A stretch of 33,545 bases of DNA from Stenotrophomonas panacihumi (GTDB taxonomy: Bacteria; Pseudomonadota; Gammaproteobacteria; Xanthomonadales; Xanthomonadaceae), in NCBI RefSeq assembly GCF_001431645.1, contig NZ_LLXU01000129.1, positions 1-33,545 of the forward strand. The letters run 5' to 3'. Under the pieces are notes generated by a model, which was not told the origin of the DNA, made no database searches, and was given only the letters and a program-made list of their open reading frames with translations. The position numbers and the translations under genes were made by a program. Below are positions 30,464 through 33,545 of the stretch, piece after piece. Positions within the stretch are counted from its first letter, which is position 1; every line of letters starts with the position of its first letter.

Positions 30464-31029
30464 GCGGCTTCTCCCATGCGCGCGCGGAGCAGTCCGCGGG
30501 CGCGATGCAGTTGTGCTTTCGAGCTGCCGACGGCCATCTCCAGCGCCTCGGCGATTTCATGGTGTTTCCAGCCTTCCACGTCGTGCAGCACCAGCACGGC
30601 ACGGGCGCGCGGCGGCAGCGTTTCCAGCGCGCGTTCCAGGTCGATGCGCTGCGCGGGGCAGGCCTCGCGCGCCGGCAGGTCGGCCAGCACGGCGTCGTCC
30701 GTGGATTCGCCTTCGCTGCCGCGGGCGCGCAGCTCCATCAGCGCGGTATTGACCGCCAGCCGGTGCAGCCAGGTTGCCAGCGCGCTTTCGAAGCGGAACT
30801 GCGGCAGCGCGCGCCAGGCGCGGATGAAGGTGTCCTGCAATACGTCGTCGGCGCGCGCGGCCTGGCCGCCGCACAGGCGCCACACCACCGCATACAGCCG
30901 CGGCGAATGCCGGCGGTAGATCGCTTCATAGGCATGCCGGTCCCCGGCCGCGGCGGCGCGGGCGAGGCTGTCGTCATCGGGGCCGATGGCGGTGGCGGGG
31001 GCGGTCAGGGGCACGGTGGCGTCGAGCAT
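30460..31029 (-). CDS. ECF-type RNA polymerase sigma factor
   Basis: A 189-aa sigma70-family protein with region 2 (about residues 22-95, including DDVLQDTFIRAWRAL and FESALATWLHRLAVNTALM) and region 4 (about 130-185, ETLPPRARAVLVLHDVEGW then HHEIAEALEMAVGSSKAQLHRAR). There is no region 3, as expected for ECF factors. The stop overlaps the start of the anti-sigma candidate, and a DUF4097 gene completes the operon, pointing to an envelope-stress type circuit. An AT-rich nested inverted repeat lies directly upstream (31033-31118) and probably contains its promoter or operator. Confidence 0.92.
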   Translation of the reverse strand: MLDATVPLTAPATAIGPDDDSLARAAAAGDRHAYEAIYRRHSPRLYAVVWRLCGGQAARADDVLQDTFIRAWRALPQFRFESALATWLHRLAVNTALMELRARGSEGESTDDAVLADLPAREACPAQRIDLERALETLPPRARAVLVLHDVEGWKHHEIAEALEMAVGSSKAQLHRARGLLRARMGEAA

Positions 31030-31032
31030 ATC

Positions 31033-31118
31033 GCTTGGATGTGCCGGGGCGCGGAAAGGTTTAAACGCCGGGCGGGAATTTTCGTTTTAAACCTTCCGGG
31101 CATCGGCCGCATCCAAGC
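31033..31118. promoter_or_regulatory. Nested AT-rich inverted repeat between ECF operon and small ORF
   Basis: An inner repeat of 10 bp, AAGGTTTAAA (31056-31065) with TTTAAACCTT (31086-31095), is enclosed by an outer repeat GCTTGGATG (31033-31041) with CATCCAAGC (31110-31118). The whole is almost symmetrical about position 31075 and lies between outward-reading genes, 4 nt from the ECF start and 43 nt from the small ORF. The TTTAAA cores stand out in this GC-rich DNA. It may be a dyad operator or a pair of divergent promoters; I could not fit a standard ECF -35/-10 spacing. Confidence 0.6.
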
Positions 31119-31160
31119 TGCAACCGACGCGCCCCCGCCGCGTCCCTCGAAGGATCGACC

Positions 31161-31412
31161 ATGGCCCCTTCCCTGCTTGGCATGCTGCTGCTGGTATGCC
31201 CCCACCACTGCGAGGTGCCGCTGCCCGGCGGGGCGCTGGAGCTACGGGCGCAGGCCTCCGCCTGGCAGTGGTGCCTGCGTGCCGATACCGCCACGCCGTG
31301 GCGGCTGTGCGACGACGAATGGCCCGCCTGGATGCGCGCCCGCCTGGATGCCGCGCGACGCCACCTGCAGGCCGGCACGCCGCTGGATCCCGGAACGCCG
31401 CAGGCCGCCTGA
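31161..31412 (+). CDS. Small hypothetical protein with CPHHC motif
   Basis: An 83-aa ORF. It has a hydrophobic N-terminus ([12 protein letters not shown]), a CPHHC motif at about residues 13-17, a short strand-rich middle with three Trp residues (WQWCL, TPWRLC) and an amphipathic Arg-rich helix ([17 protein letters not shown]). AAGGAT upstream of the ATG is a weak ribosome binding site. It is divergent from the ECF sigma gene and shares the nested inverted repeat. I do not recognise it. Coding is supported mainly by position and by sensible composition. Confidence 0.5.
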   Translation: MAPSLLGMLLLVCPHHCEVPLPGGALELRAQASAWQWCLRADTATPWRLCDDEWPAWMRARLDAARRHLQAGTPLDPGTPQAA

Positions 31413-31483
31413 CGCATCGCGGAAGTTGGCAGGAGCAGGCGCGCGTTTTATGGTCGGGACGCCCTCTCTCCCGCACCGCGCCC

Positions 31484-33184
<1,701 letters not shown>

Positions 33185-33214
33185 AATGACGCGTCGCTTC
33201 CGGATACTCGCCGC

Positions 33215-33545
33215 ATGCCATCGTTCGCACTGATCCGCAGTTTGTTCCCGCGCATGGAAGGCCGCCTGGCCGGGGTGCTGGAGACGGCGCTGGCGATCGT
33301 GGTGATCGTGGCGGTGGCCTTGCTGGCGCGGGCGATCCTGCGCCGGCTGGTGCGTCGCCTGCAGCGCAAGTATGCGCTGCCGCCGGAGGTGGACATCGGC
33401 ATCCGGCGCACCGGCAGCGTGCTGATCAGCGTGGCGGCGTTGCTGGCGATCCTCTACACGATCGGGGTGACGCCGGCGGTGCTGTGGACGGCGTTCACCG
33501 GCTTCGCGGCGGTGGGCGCGGTGGCGTTCTTCGCGGCGGGGGGCC
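33215..33545 (+). CDS. MscS-family mechanosensitive channel (partial, runs off the window)
   Basis: The first 110 codons of a membrane protein with no stop before the window ends. One helix (about residues 23-42) is followed by an Arg-rich loop, a second helix (about 68-88) and a third beginning AFTGFAAVGAVAFFAAGG, the Gly/Ala-rich pore-lining helix typical of MscS-like channels. These open under membrane tension and release small solutes. A TAGAAT -10 box (33182-33187) overlaps the stop of the synthetase gene, and the ATG follows 27 nt later. Conductance type cannot be judged from this fragment. Confidence 0.85.
   Translation, partial: MPSFALIRSLFPRMEGRLAGVLETALAIVVIVAVALLARAILRRLVRRLQRKYALPPEVDIGIRRTGSVLISVAALLAILYTIGVTPAVLWTAFTGFAAVGAVAFFAAGG

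Noticed and set aside
31053..31097. Standard ECF autoregulated promoter (GGAAC, 16-17 nt, CGTCTAA) in the AT-rich dyad
   Set aside because: GGAA-like and TTTAA-like elements are present but 22-25 nt apart, too far for known ECF spacing.

Overview
The window reads as chromosomal DNA of a high-GC gammaproteobacterium of the Xanthomonadaceae/Lysobacteraceae type (Lysobacter, Luteimonas, Pseudoxanthomonas, Stenotrophomonas relatives). This is inferred from the uniformly GC-rich codon use, the many exported peptidases, a large TonB receptor, an orphan soluble RnfB next to metG, and the kind of intergenic palindromes present. I see no transposase, integrase, phage gene, CRISPR array, rRNA or tRNA. 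It looks like ordinary core and shell genome with unusually structured intergenic DNA.

Layout. 1-504: a repeat island with a 92-nt nested palindrome followed by a run of hairpins. 505-3974: DUF885 metallopeptidase, serine beta-lactamase-fold hydrolase, YaeR-type VOC protein. 4153-7576: TonB-dependent receptor and a DUF2147 exported protein, each with promoter or terminator signals. 7684-10806: metG, a HAD-IB phosphatase and an RnfB-like ferredoxin, then a terminator and the second copy of the palindrome. 11015-12052 (minus): DUF998 membrane protein coupled to a RidA-like protein. 12216-16286: mprF (lysyl-phosphatidylglycerol synthase/flippase), preceded by a short leader ORF and facing an AcvB/VirJ-like protein. 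16340-17871 (minus): a small Cys-rich protein, an HD-type phosphohydrolase and ThpR. 18031-20421: transglutaminase/TPR protein and an Old Yellow Enzyme. 20440-24448: S9 prolyl-oligopeptidase-type hydrolase (minus), L,D-transpeptidase (plus), PhnA/YjdM (minus). 24615-28941: SLC30A9-like cation transporter, duplicated Cys-rich exported protein, YegD-type Hsp70, DUF1993 protein and a 61-aa protein. 28975-31029 (minus): ECF sigma factor, membrane anti-sigma candidate and DUF4097 protein in one operon. 31161-33545: an 83-aa ORF, an acyl-CoA synthetase and the start of an MscS-type channel.

Functionally the window leans toward the cell envelope: mprF with a probable Lys-PG hydrolase homologue, an L,D-transpeptidase, a beta-lactamase-fold enzyme, a sigma/anti-sigma/DUF4097 set, exported peptidases and a mechanosensitive channel. 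The points most worth a second look are the two-copy palindrome with compensated base changes, the leader ORF whose stop overlaps the mprF start, the AT-rich nested inverted repeat upstream of the ECF operon, and the hairpins that embed the stop codons of convergent genes.
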